This document shows, in pieces, positions 45,908-57,129 of a stretch of DNA of 64,000 bases; position 1 is the first letter of the stretch, and each line of letters opens with the position of its first letter. The position numbers were made by a program, and so were the translations under genes. The DNA is from Diatrype stigma (taxonomy: Eukaryota; Ascomycota; Sordariomycetes; Xylariales; Diatrypaceae), in the NCBI GenBank assembly GCA_022225965.2, contig JAKJXP020000079.1:124001-188000 (forward strand), read 5' to 3'. A model generated the notes under the pieces. The model worked only from the letters and a program-made list of their open reading frames with translations. It was not told where the DNA came from and searched no databases.

Positions 45908-46364
45908 GTAGATGACGAAATATTGCAGTCAAGCCGAGCTTTTTACGAGACAAACCGAGGTCCTACTTGTATACAAGTATAGAGCAGTGATACGGAACGC
46001 TAGCCGTATTTCAATTGACAATGCCTTTGTTTAAAACAATGGATGTGTTCAACTATGGAAGCTAGTCTACCCGGATAGCGAAGGTTGACAAAGGGCTGGG
46101 AGCTATTATACGAAGTGGTCGACGAACAACATGATGATAGTATAGAAAATAACTCAAGGATATAAAAACAATTGTCTTTGTAATACTTCTGTGGATTGAG
46201 CAGTATCTTAGAGCGTTCCGAGTGCTTTGTCACCATTCCTATATGAATGTTCTCCTATCCCCTAGTGGTGTGGTGGCTATGCGCATTCAAGCACGACGAC
46301 CAGCTGCCCACGACACCAACGATACATCCACCAACAGCGACGAAACCATACCGATCCATTCACC
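45908..46364. other. Divergent intergenic region
   Basis: Between a doubtful minus-strand frame and the hypothetical plus-strand gene. AT-rich at 46000-46230. Nothing recognised. Confidence 0.45.
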
Positions 46365-47150
46365 ATGAGTACGCTAAGTATACGTCCGACCCCTGCGACG
46401 ACGTTCGAACCGATCCAGGTGAGATCGGCCGACGAGCACAGGCGTCAGGTGCTTATCCGGTATGCATGGGACATATACGGATACATCATCACGTCCCAGG
46501 AGGCCGACGAGATCCTAAACGAAGGTCTCTGGGACGACGTCGACCAGTTCATAAGGTACATGTGGGACGCGAACTTCGGCGAGGCGACCCCGGACTCGAC
46601 GAACGTCAAGCTGCCAGGCGCCGTACAGGTCTACGGCTTGGAACAGCTCGGCCTTGCGAGGGCAGTATCGGAGCCTAGCGGTGACAGCGACGGCGACGAT
46701 ACTGACGAGGGAGACGACGAGGATGGAATAAGCCTCGCGTCGACCTCGTCTCTGACCCTCACGGGATACGAGATGTTCGAGGACGCGGAGCTGGGGTGGC
46801 TTCCCGTCTACACCGCGGACAGTCCTCCGTCTTACGCCTCCTGTGCGCCTCTGGACCCACCTGAGTACACCCTCGCGGTGGCGGTAGAGGCTACCGGGGA
46901 AGGCGAGGACGCCACCTCTACCGTTGAGATTACTCCGGTATTGGAGCCTACCTCTCCTGACAAGGAAGAGGGGGCTATCCCCGGGGGAGAGAAGATACCT
47001 TGCGCTTCTGACGAGAAGTCGACAGGCGTCTTCGCTTCCATGGGCGCCCGGATGGATCGAAAGATCCTGAAGGCGAAACGGGGCGTTGCACGAAGGCTCA
47101 AGGCGATTTCGCCTCGGAGAGCCTTTAGGAGGGCATGCCGCTTACACTAG
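46365..47150 (+). CDS. Hypothetical protein with basic C-terminus
   Basis: A frame of 261 residues with strong coding character (C/G in third position) and a good start context (CACCATGAG). Residues about 20-75 look folded and helical (RRQVLIRYAWDIYGYIITSQEADEIL, DDVDQFIRYMW). An acidic linker (DSDGDDTDEGDDEDG) follows, then a Ser/Thr/Pro-rich middle and a highly basic end (KAKRGVARRLK, PRRAFRRACR). No known domain. The charge layout (acidic middle, basic tail) could suit nucleic acid or membrane contact, but this is speculation. Confidence 0.65.
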   Translation: MSTLSIRPTPATTFEPIQVRSADEHRRQVLIRYAWDIYGYIITSQEADEILNEGLWDDVDQFIRYMWDANFGEATPDSTNVKLPGAVQVYGLEQLGLARAVSEPSGDSDGDDTDEGDDEDGISLASTSSLTLTGYEMFEDAELGWLPVYTADSPPSYASCAPLDPPEYTLAVAVEATGEGEDATSTVEITPVLEPTSPDKEEGAIPGGEKIPCASDEKSTGVFASMGARMDRKILKAKRGVARRLKAISPRRAFRRACRLH

Positions 47151-48660
47151 TGAGCAGGCAGGGGGTGGGACTCGTGGGAAACGGTACCATGTGAAATCAG
47201 GGTTTATTTCCTTTGTGATATTGTCTGGCCAGACATTCTTTCATTTGTTGTGTAATGTTCAATGCTTTTTCTCTTCGCCCTAGAAATAGGGCTTCCCTTT
47301 CGCCCCTAGAAGTAGGGTGCTCATGTATATAGGCAATAGTGATACAACTAGGACCAAGCGTTGAACCATTACTGTTCTTAGGTGTGTCCCACAAGTTACG
47401 TTTTGAGTGGTGAGATAAATGCCCTTGAAATGTATGTTACGTGAATACAGAAGATAATATACTAGAAGGCATATACCCGGATAGCCCATGGGCTGCATAC
47501 GCACCGTTGGTCAGAGGGCCGACGGAGGAAACCGAGTCCTACCCTTCGTATGTGATTTTGTTAGGACTTCCCAGCACACTTAGATTGGCCGGTCTGAACC
47601 ACTTGATCAGTCCATATTAATGTGAGCGGAACCCTTATTATCTGGTATCAAATACTCGAGGTCGAATCAACTTGCTTTACGCCAGTCTTTAGCCCCTTTC
47701 CCTGACCCCTTTACCCTTGCAGGTGGTGCCATCTATATTGGCAAGAAAATCAAGCACTCTTCAGCACAATTTCGACCCACGATGATAATCACGTAGACTT
47801 CTGTCTATACAAGCTGATGTTTGCATGTTAGCCGAGAGCGCCACGTTGGCCGACGATTCAGGTTCACCTTGAGGGCGAGCTCGTTGTGATTCGCTAGATA
47901 ACACATGGCACTGCTAGTTGCGCTGAGCATACAACAGGCAACCCATGTCCACATGTGTCAGCCAGTTTCCTTACATGATGAGCTGCTAATTCATATGGAT
48001 TTAGATTAAAACATAGGTTCCAATGCAGAAGCTGTTGCTAAGACCTGATGGATAGTTCGAACTGTACAGGCCAATCCCAAGACTGTGATAGGTCTGAGAC
48101 GTTGACTGGACTTGGCTTGGTGAGATGTAAAGGATCAATTAATCTTGGCTTGCATTCTTGGAGACGAGGCTTCTGCATACTGGCCTCTCTTTGCTGGAAC
48201 GGGATGCACCTGGTCAGTCTTTCAGCTCCAGTCTCACTTGGAGCCTTTCCAAAAAGGGACATCTTCAATCTCAGGAGGCAACCAGACTGCAACGTTGGGA
48301 TCCAAAGCTACACCTCATTTAGAGAGTATCGACTTCTTTTGGCGCCGGTCAGGTCTCATGTGTCAAGCCATTGAGTATTTATGTGTTGCAATATTAGCTG
48401 GGACGGCCACAGGCAAGTCGAGCTGAGCCACGAAGCCCGGGCGGCCCGGGGTCGGCAACGCCGTGCTATGCAAATGCCGAGTATGGGGTACATGTCTCAT
48501 GGGATGATGTATACGATGATCTGCGAGTACAAAAACAAGAAGTTCTGCCGTTGTGCGACAGATTCAAACGACTGAGCCAGACCATGAGTTTTTGGAACTC
48601 CTGTTGCCCAAGCTGAAGCGCCGTCATTATTGCTGTTGTGATTTCTTGTGCTTTGGCACC
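47151..48660. other. 1.5-kb intergenic region
   Basis: Downstream of the hypothetical gene and upstream of the NACHT-TPR gene. Only short frames; no RNA gene or repeat recognised. CCTAGAAATAGGG and CCTAGAAGTAGGG at 47279-47316 form a direct, imperfect repeat. Confidence 0.5.
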
Positions 48661-51600
48661 ATGCTGGGACTGTTGAAGACCCCTTCGGGTATGACTTCCT
48701 CCTACCTCATACAACAAGAGATACCAAGCTAACATATGCTTAGCAGGTCAAGGTCAGGGGGACTCACTACCGAAGCTAAGCAAGCAGGGACCAGAGCCTT
48801 TGGTCCAGCCTTTAGCTCGCGAGACAGAGACCAGTCCCATCTCCGAGAATCCATCTCGGGTAGACGACTTGGCCGCGAGCCGTCTTCTGTCACCCGTGCT
48901 CTCACCATCGCCGTCTTTCGGCAGTATTCGCATCAACAAGCGTACATCATCTCACGTCAGTCATGCCAAACAGTTCAATGGCCATACGGCAACCATCAGC
49001 CACGTGAAGGAGCAGTATGCCTCCGTTCGCCAACGGTGCCTACGAGACCTAGGTGCCGGGGTGGGCTTCCGCGCCTTTGACACGTCTTACACCGGTCTCT
49101 TGGAGTGGATCCGTAATGAGCGCATCACCAGATTGCCTCACAAAGGCGGCTCATGGGATCGAGTCCTCATCGCCGCGCAATACTTTGCTGTTCAAGTGAA
49201 TCGACTGAGGGAGACCATTGAATCCTTTACACCAGAATGTGGAGCGGCTTCTAATCTGGTGTTCGGCCAGTGTTTGCTCCTGCTGGAGGTGGGACTTCCT
49301 CCCCCTATCCCCCGGTTCCTTAATGGTGCAACTGCTAACAGATAAGTAGCTCGGTCATGAGAATGCTGAAGCGCTAGAAACCGCATTCAACTTGTTCTAC
49401 CAGTTCGGGCTTGAGCTCGCCCCTTTGCTGAAGGCCGAGGGCAAGCTCCTCTTGGTCCCCTCGATCATGGAGAACATCGGCCGTGCATTCTCTGAACTGC
49501 TGGGCATTGTCGCAGGAGTCGCCATAGCATTCTACTCAGCTGTGCATGGCGCCCGGCAGTCCACCCGGATCGATATTTATGTAGCATTCAGTTCACCTAT
49601 CGAGAGTTTTCGGTCACGCGTTGAGCACTGTGCTCATGAGATGTGGACATCCAAGCTCCATGCAGAAGGGTATAACGAAGGACTCTTTGAACTCCTGCGC
49701 AAGTGGCTAGCACCGCAGGATTCCACACTTGCATTTCTCGCATCCAATAGGATTAACCTGACTGCCCGGCCTGAGGAATACACCTGCACTTGGTTTCAGT
49801 CCCATCTCAATCAATTTTTCAAGGGTGATGAAAAGGTTCTAGTTGTGGAGGGCAAGTCGGGTTCGGGCAAGACAACACTTGCCAACTGGACTGTGAACAG
49901 GCTCCAAAGGCCCATATTCAACAGAGAGGTGGCAACGTTGAGTTTCTTTTACGGTAAGTAAATTTGCTTCTATGGGCTGCTGAAGAAGAGATATTGTGCT
50001 CACTAAGCTCCAGACTCGAACATCGCTTCTCAAACGACATGCCTTGGCATGTTAAAGACATTCCTATATCAACTACTGTCGCTTCGAATCGGCGATGTTG
50101 ATCTGTTTGAGGTCCTAGTTGAAGCGTACGAAGACGCCAAGAGTTTGAAGACTGCCCAGGACCAGGAAGAGAAACTGTGGGCAGCGTTCAGAGAAGCGCT
50201 CAAATTCTCTGGGCATGCGCCAGACATCCTTAGCCTTGATGGCTCCGATGACAAAGATGAGGTCATAGCTATTGTCGTTGACGGTCTTGACGAGATGACG
50301 GGCCTCAAACCTGCGGCGAAGCAAGTATCCACCAAGCTTAGCGAGTTGGCGAGTGAAGATGTTCGCGTGATTCAATTCTCCCAGCCCTTGGAGTTGGGGA
50401 TAGGGGAGAAGATCGACCTATCCTTGGACAACATCTCGGATGATATCCAAACAATCATCAGCCAGGGGCTCGCTCACCATTCCCATTTCACGGACAGAGA
50501 TTACGTTGAACAAGAATACATACTCGAGAGACTCATCGAGATTTGTGACGGATCGATGCTGGTGGCTTATCTTTGCGTACAATACCTGGCTCTCCAGGAT
50601 ACGCACGATAAGTTCAGCAAAGCCGTCGATCTTCTTAGCAAATCGACCGTTACTGTAGCCGAACATGTCCAGAGGCTTCTCGGGATAGTCAAGCTTGACT
50701 CCCACAGCAAGGCAGTGTTGTCATTCCTGACTGTTGCTCAAAGACCCCTGAGCCTGAAAGAAATCGAGCTACTACTTCGGGCAAACCCCAAGGGCACCGG
50801 CTTTGAAGAACCGATCTCGCTAGGTCCCATTCTGAGATCTATCGCACCTTTCACAGTTTCTGCTGAGGGACTCATTGCTATCCGCCACAACGCTATCGAA
50901 CGAGCACTACTTTCTATCCCTGATACCTCAAACGTATCCCTGCATCTCAAGGAGCGACACAAGGACTTTTTGATTCGACTGTTCGCCAACGCAAAGCAGC
51001 ACCTTCGAGACAGTGATAATGAGCTGTGCTTGGAACTTCTAGACCACACAGAGGTAGAAAGACGTATTGCTTCTCATCGTCTCGTCGAGTACACTGTCCG
51101 GTACTGGACTATTCACTTCAAGCTTTCATCATCCTTGTACAAGGTACAAGGTGACCTTCAGCTACCAAAGGAGTTCGCTGCTGTCTTCCCGACCTCCATC
51201 ACTTTCGCCTTATTGGAGGCTAGCTGTTGGAAAGCCCAGTCCTTCCCTCACGAGGCGATTGAGCTACTCACCATCGCCTTTCGCGTGCGCAAAGCACTCT
51301 TTGGCCCAGAACATTCAAGCGTGCTTCAATCGGCCATCATCTGTGCTATTTTCCACGAGACTGTTCTGTTCCATCCCACAGAAGCAGTGAAATGGTACGC
51401 CCGCGTAGTCAAGATTGGAAAAGTGGTGCTTGGTGTCCAGTCAGAACTGGTCATCACTTGCTGCCAAACACTGCTTCGCATCTCGCAAAGCCTTGTCACG
51501 AAGACTCGCACGGAGATCATGACATTCCGGGAGGAGGTCCTCATCACGCTTGTGTCATCCTACACCCACCGCTACGGACCATCATCTAAAGAGGTTCTTG

Positions 51601-54600
51601 AAGTTTACGAAGCGCTTGCTGAGTTATATGTCTTCATATCTGAAGAAAAGAAAGCCGTGGATATACAGGCGAAGATTCGGGAGATTGATATCGCCATCCA
51701 CGGTGGTCATCTAGAGGAGCACGAATCAGTGGATCGCCATCTTGACGTCATCCTACAGAAACACAAGCACGGCAAGGAGATTGATGGTTTCGACAGCCTG
51801 TTGTTTGGCTTCGAGGTCGAGCTTGAGGAATCCTGGACTATAGTCCAGGTGGAGAGCATGTTGCGCTTTGCCCTGGAGCTCATTAGGCTCGAACGTTTTG
51901 TCGAAGCCGAAGAGATCTACCTAGACCTTTGGCTCAAGCTCACTGAACATTGCCATACCGTTCAGATATGCGAGTGGCACGAAAAGAAGATCGAAGTCAT
52001 GCTCAAGTACTCTTCTTTCTTGTACAACCACAAGCGCGTCGAGGAAGCATCGGCTATTCTGATATGTTGCTGGAATGAGTATTCTGTCCACCAGGTCTCG
52101 ATGTTCGAGTCAATCATCGTCCTCCTGAAGGAAGTTGCAGTTAGCATGAAGCTTGTGGGATTGGTCTCGCTATCGTTAACGGCCTTTCAAAAATGCTGGT
52201 CTTGGTTCAAATCGTCGCACAAAGAAAGCAGCACTGTCTTCAAGGAGATTGAAGAACATATCGCGGTTACTTCCAAAGAGATCGTGAAGAAGTCGTCTAC
52301 CACGACGATAAGCTCATCGTCGGAGACTGTCATTCGCGAGGTTTTCGAATCGTCGTTCTCTAGCGAGGAGACCGAGATAACCACCACGACTGTTGAGCTC
52401 TCTGAGTCCTTGACGTCCATCTATGTGGAGCAAGAGCGATGGTCGGAGGCTATCGCGGTCATCAAGACTACGTTGAAGAAGTCCTGGGCTAACTTTTTCG
52501 CCGAGTCGATCGAGGCCATTTCAATGACTAGCAAGTTCTATTCGGAAAGCATCGACCTCGTCTTGAAGCTGGCTCACTGTTATATCAGCCAGAGGCGGTA
52601 CGAAAAGGCCGAGTACATCTACTTGAGACTTTATCGCGTACATCGGAAGTCCTGCCGCTTAGACGATGCGGCAGTGATCAAATACAGCGACCTGTACTTG
52701 GAGTTTCTCGAGAAGCACGAGATGTTCGGCCTGGTGATTAGCTTCTATCAAGAACTCCTCGTTGAGTATCGTTCCTTTTACGGACACTCTCACTCAAAGA
52801 CCATCGCCATTCTGTATGCTCTTGGTGATATCTGTCGACGTCATTATCTCACACACGGCTATTGGATTGAATACTACATGGAAATCGTAACGACTCTGAA
52901 TAAAGGGGCTCTCGTCTGCCATGAGGATGCGTTCCGCGCACTCGTCATCGTCGCAGAGCATTACTATGAGACTCTTCGGTATTCGGAATCTCTCATCCAC
53001 TTCAGGTCTATTATCGCGACATTCTGCAAGTTCGGGACCAAGTTCAGCTACTTCGAAGACATCACCCGTGTTCAGGTTATCTTCGAGAAGTATTACAAAG
53101 CAATCGAAGAGACCAAAATCGAGATCCACGAACACGTGAAGATACTCAAGGAAATCCGTGAAGCCTGCTTCAAGTACTACGGCGAGTCTTCTTCAATCTC
53201 AACAAGCGTCACGATTGTTCTGGCGGAGGTGTGCTGCAAGAGCGAGAAGTACGAATTCGAGGCCGCATCGTACTATGAGCATATCCTCAAGCACTCCAAG
53301 ACGGTATCGACAACAGTTGTGAAGCGCAGCCAGAGCACTCTGAAATCACTCTATGTCAAGCAGATTACCTCGTCTAGCTCCTCAGCTACAGTGACCAAAG
53401 AGACGATCGAAAAGGCGACCTCCATGACGTACGAACGCTATGTAGAAGTCAGGAAAACCCACGCCTGCTCTCATGAGACCACGTTGACTCACCTGAAGGA
53501 ACTCGTGATGCTTTATCATAAGCAACAAAAGCTCGAGTTGGCGATCAAGGAGCTGCGAAGCCTTGTCATAGACTGCTTCACAAAGGTGACATCGTCGAAA
53601 GAGCTTATCGCGGTGGCCAAGACTATCGCGGACATGTACACGTCCTGTGGCTACAGCTCGCATGGTCTCACCCTCGTCCGAGAGCTCAAACTGCAGGTGA
53701 TCTACAAGTCAGTGACGAAGGGCTGCGACTTCGACGTCACTAAGGTAGGGCGCTCCTCCTGCTTCGCCTTCATCGCCGCGCTCGAGTACCATCTCCGCGC
53801 GGACTTCTCGCTCACCATCGCAAGCTTCATGGCCGAGCTCCTGGCCGAGCACGCCTTCTACGAGCGGTTCGTGTCTTGCATCCGGACCAAGTCCAAGAAC
53901 GAGGTCGTCATCCTCCACGCCTCCCGCCTCCGACAGATCCTGTTCCGAACGCGCCGCAGCGAGGACTTCGAGATAATCGAACGGCAGGCTCTGGAATACT
54001 TCTCGTCCACGGAAGTGGCCGTCTTGAAGAAGACATCCAAGGCCTCGGTGGCCGCCTTCGTGAAGGTGCTGCTGTCGCACTTCTCCGGGCGCGTGCAGCC
54101 GAAGAACTTCGTCGGCTCGGCGGGCCACGCCGCCATCGCCGAGCTGAAGCTTCTCCTGGAAAGCCACAAATACCCCGCGGCGCTTGACCTCGCCCGATGC
54201 ACCTTCCACTTCCTCGTGGAGCACCAGGGGCTCGACGACCCAACCGAGATTACCCTGGGCTTCCAGCTGTGCCTGATGATGGCGGGCCGCGGCGAGTACA
54301 AGTACAGCGACAAGGCCGGCCCGGACGCTGCCACGCGCAAGGCCATGCTGGAGTTCTCCGAGACGATCCTGGCCGCGGTGCTCGACATATGCAAGAAGCA
54401 CAACCTGGACCTGGAGCGCTGCCCGCTGGCCGAGATCAACGAGCTGGTCGCCCTGCTCGGCGACCTCGGCGCCCACCACCAGGGGCACAAGAGCCGCCTG
54501 CAGCTGCAGTGGCTCCTGGTCAAGCTCTGGGACTCGCGCGAGCGCCAGACGGCGTGGGCGCCCGAGGTCATGCTCAAGTTGGGCCAGCGGCTGGTGCAGG

Positions 54601-55469
54601 CGCGGTTCGCGAACGGCGAGCACGGCGCCGCCATCAAGCTCGCCGAGGACCTCGTCTACAACGTGCGCCGCGTCCACGGGCCGCGCCACCAGCATACCCT
54701 GGAGATGTACGCGCTGCTGGCCAGCCTGTACACCAGCGCCGGACAGCACTACCACGCGCAGGCGGCCGCGGTGGCGGCGACCCCGGCGGCGGGAGGCAGC
54801 AGCAGTACCGAGGCCAAGAAGCGCGCGGGCGACCTCGCGCGGAACTACTTCCGCAAGGCTGTCAGCGTCAACGAGGACGTGCTCAAGCTGCTCGTGGACG
54901 TCAACGCGGATGACAGCGACGACGAAGGCGATGACCAGTACTCGGTTGTCAGCGGCAGCAATCGGGGCTCCGTCAGGGGCTTGGGGAGCAGGAGCTCCTC
55001 CTCCCGCTATGTCGACCCCCGCTTCGCCGCGGCGGCAGGCACTGCCACCAACGGCCACGGTCACGGCCACGGTCACGGTCACGGCGGGGCCAAGAAGAGG
55101 GCCGGTTCTGGCGGAAAGGAGGTGGAGGCTTTTGTCATGGGCAAGGACGGGGGGCGTGGCACAGCCGGAGGCCCACCTCAAGCCCAAGCATCGACGGTAT
55201 CGCTAGCCGCGGCGGCGCGGAGACACCTGCGGCTGCTCAAGCTGGCGGTGCAGCGCCTCGGCGGCTGGGGCCGGCCGACGGCCGCGGCGGCGCGCCAGGT
55301 CCACGGCTTGACCGCTCAGGTCTGGAAGGAACTGGGCCCCGAGCTGAAGATGGCGGAGGAAGAGGTCCTCAGCAGCAAATGGAAGATCGAGGGGTTCGGC
55401 GGCGGCAGGGCCGAGGCCGGCTTCGAGGAGGATGGCTTTCGGGTTCCTGGAAGCTGGGCGCTTTACTAG
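48661..55469 (+). CDS. Giant NACHT (STAND) NTPase with TPR array, NLR-like
   Basis: Four exons (48661-48688, 48747-49288, 49350-49953, 50014-55469) encode 2209 residues. Order: disordered N-terminus (1-90); a helical N-terminal domain as in other fungal STAND proteins (about 95-320); Walker A GKSGSGKTT (about 358-366); Walker B VVDGLDE (about 479-485), the NACHT form; then STAND helices (RLIEICDGSMLVAYLC, TVAQRPLSLKEIELLL). From about 750 to 1900 there are degenerate TPRs, clearest as SLTSIYVEQERWSEAI, LAHCYISQRRYEKAEYIYLRLY and LYALGDICRRHY. Ser/Thr-rich loops (TTTISSSSE, ITSSSSSATV) interrupt them. The C-terminus has Gly/His repeats (GHGHGHGHGH) and a helical tail. STAND proteins switch on by nucleotide-driven oligomerisation. 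Signal and output are unknown. A TAG-CAG tandem acceptor precedes exon 2. Confidence 0.9.
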
Positions 55470-56477
55470 GTGCCCACATGATCGTTCGGTTGGCTTGTGC
55501 CGAATTTGTCATTTTCTGGGCCTTTCTTTCCTTCCCGGAGGGTATCAATTTTGACGGATATAATATGTGGCCAGATCACGATGGGGTCTTCTGTGTTTGT
55601 GCGTCTGTTATGTCGAATCTTTTTCTCCCCTTCTCTTGTAACTTATCTCAAACCACGTCGGAACAAAAGTGTGCTTTAGGATGTTTGAATATAATCGTCG
55701 TTAAGATTATTTGTCACTTTCATATAACAGGTGGAGGATCTCACGATCTTGATGCTATATAAGTTAGGGGGGGTCGTCTTGTTCACCCTGCGTAATATAC
55801 GTCTATATATGGTGTCTGGCTGTTTGGCACCCATGTGGTATGCAATAGAGAAGCTCAAAAGTACTTGGCTTTGACAAGATTCGAAACGGTAAAATAATTT
55901 CATAGCAAGCGTCTCTATTCAAAAGCAAACATCGTCATTCATTACGACAAAATACGTACTTGGCTCTATACCTTGTCGACTGGTCTTACAGGAGTCAGCA
56001 TTGTGATTGGCGGGATCTGCTCCGGTGGCAAGCCAGTGTATCATTCGCCACTTGGGAATTATGCCTGCGTATGGCCCCTGTATTACTGCTGTACTGGTGT
56101 AATACCTTTTCTCCGCCCTGTTGGCATGCCTCTGTCCTGATTCCTCCCCTGTCAAACTGACGGCTGGTCAGCAGTTCAACCACCGTTATCAACCCTACTT
56201 CGTTGATTTTACATGCAACGAAGAGTTCCAGTCGGTATAATATCCGGTATTATCGAGCCAATGATTCCTGCAGGCAAGATGTCCGCAGATGCAGCCAGTG
56301 GTTCCAAGTTCAGATATATAGCCCCGGCTCCTACCGGATTCGTTCTGAGCCACGGCCATTCTCACGAGAAAAGGAGGCCTTCCCACGCTTCTCGCAATTC
56401 TGTTAGAAATGCGTGCACGAACGTAAGCAAGCCCTGGGATTATTAACCGCACCCCTTCCCACGTAACTGGAGGACCT
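55470..56477. other. Intergenic: 3' region of the NACHT-TPR gene
   Basis: A 127-codon frame at 55379-55762 mostly overlaps the preceding gene and has no resemblance. Nothing else recognised. Confidence 0.5.
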
Positions 56478-57129
56478 ATGTTCCCTGTTCCCGAGCTCTC
56501 ACCCCTAAAGCATCACCCAGCGTTTCAACCACAATGTCGAAACATCCATAACGAGGATAATGCTGATAAACAATGCTGAAGTGTCAGGCGAGAAAGGCCA
56601 AGGTACGTCAGAGTTTCATAACTGCCTCCTGCTGCTGAGACATACACTGATATATTGTGAACAGTGTGATGGAGTGCGACCGAACTGTTCGAGATGTCAA
56701 AGGGCCGGTCAGCCATGCCGTTACGATGTTATTCACGAAGGACTTACAAAGTCCCAAAGTCTCAAAGCCGAAGTCGCTCGGCTCAGCAAACACGTCGAAG
56801 ATCTAGAACATACGCTCGGTATACTCAAGCACGGCTCATTAGATGATGCCACGGCACTTCTAGCCTTTATAAGATTGGATGCGGAAGAATCTTCACAACA
56901 TCAAAGCTTGTATAATGAATCTCTTCCAGTCCCTCACAACAGGCAAGGCCGGGACATCGATGCCCAGCAATTAGATATCATAAGCCCACAAAACAAAATA
57001 CATGATGGTCTCCTGGCTATCAATGCCTCAGACTTTTGGAATATCCCTTCGTTTATTCTATCCCCAGAGCAGACTACACTACCAAGTGTGAACAATTCCA
57101 GGTCGGCAACACCATCACCCCCTTATTAG
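56478..57129 (+). pseudogene. Frameshifted, truncated Zn2Cys6 transcription factor
   Basis: A fungal binuclear zinc cluster is recognisable but broken. From TGT at 56582, after removal of a 62-bp intron (56603-56664), the frame reads KCQARKAKCDGVRPNCSRCQ followed by RAGQPCRY: five of the six cysteines. The first Cys codon (TGC 56574-56576) is in a different frame opened by ATG at 56478; only 5 nt instead of 6 separate it from the second Cys, and a TGA follows directly. So one base appears lost inside the first CxxC. The frame then gives a heptad-like linker (LKAEVARLSKHVEDLEHTLGIL) and stops at 57127, with no fungal-TF middle homology region. Either a decaying regulator or a sequencing error plus an unrecognised downstream exon. 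Confidence 0.7.

Noticed and set aside
53709..55187. 492-codon open frame on the minus strand
   Set aside because: Lies antisense to the GC-rich end of the NACHT-TPR gene; its composition is the mirror of the sense codons and no domain is visible.
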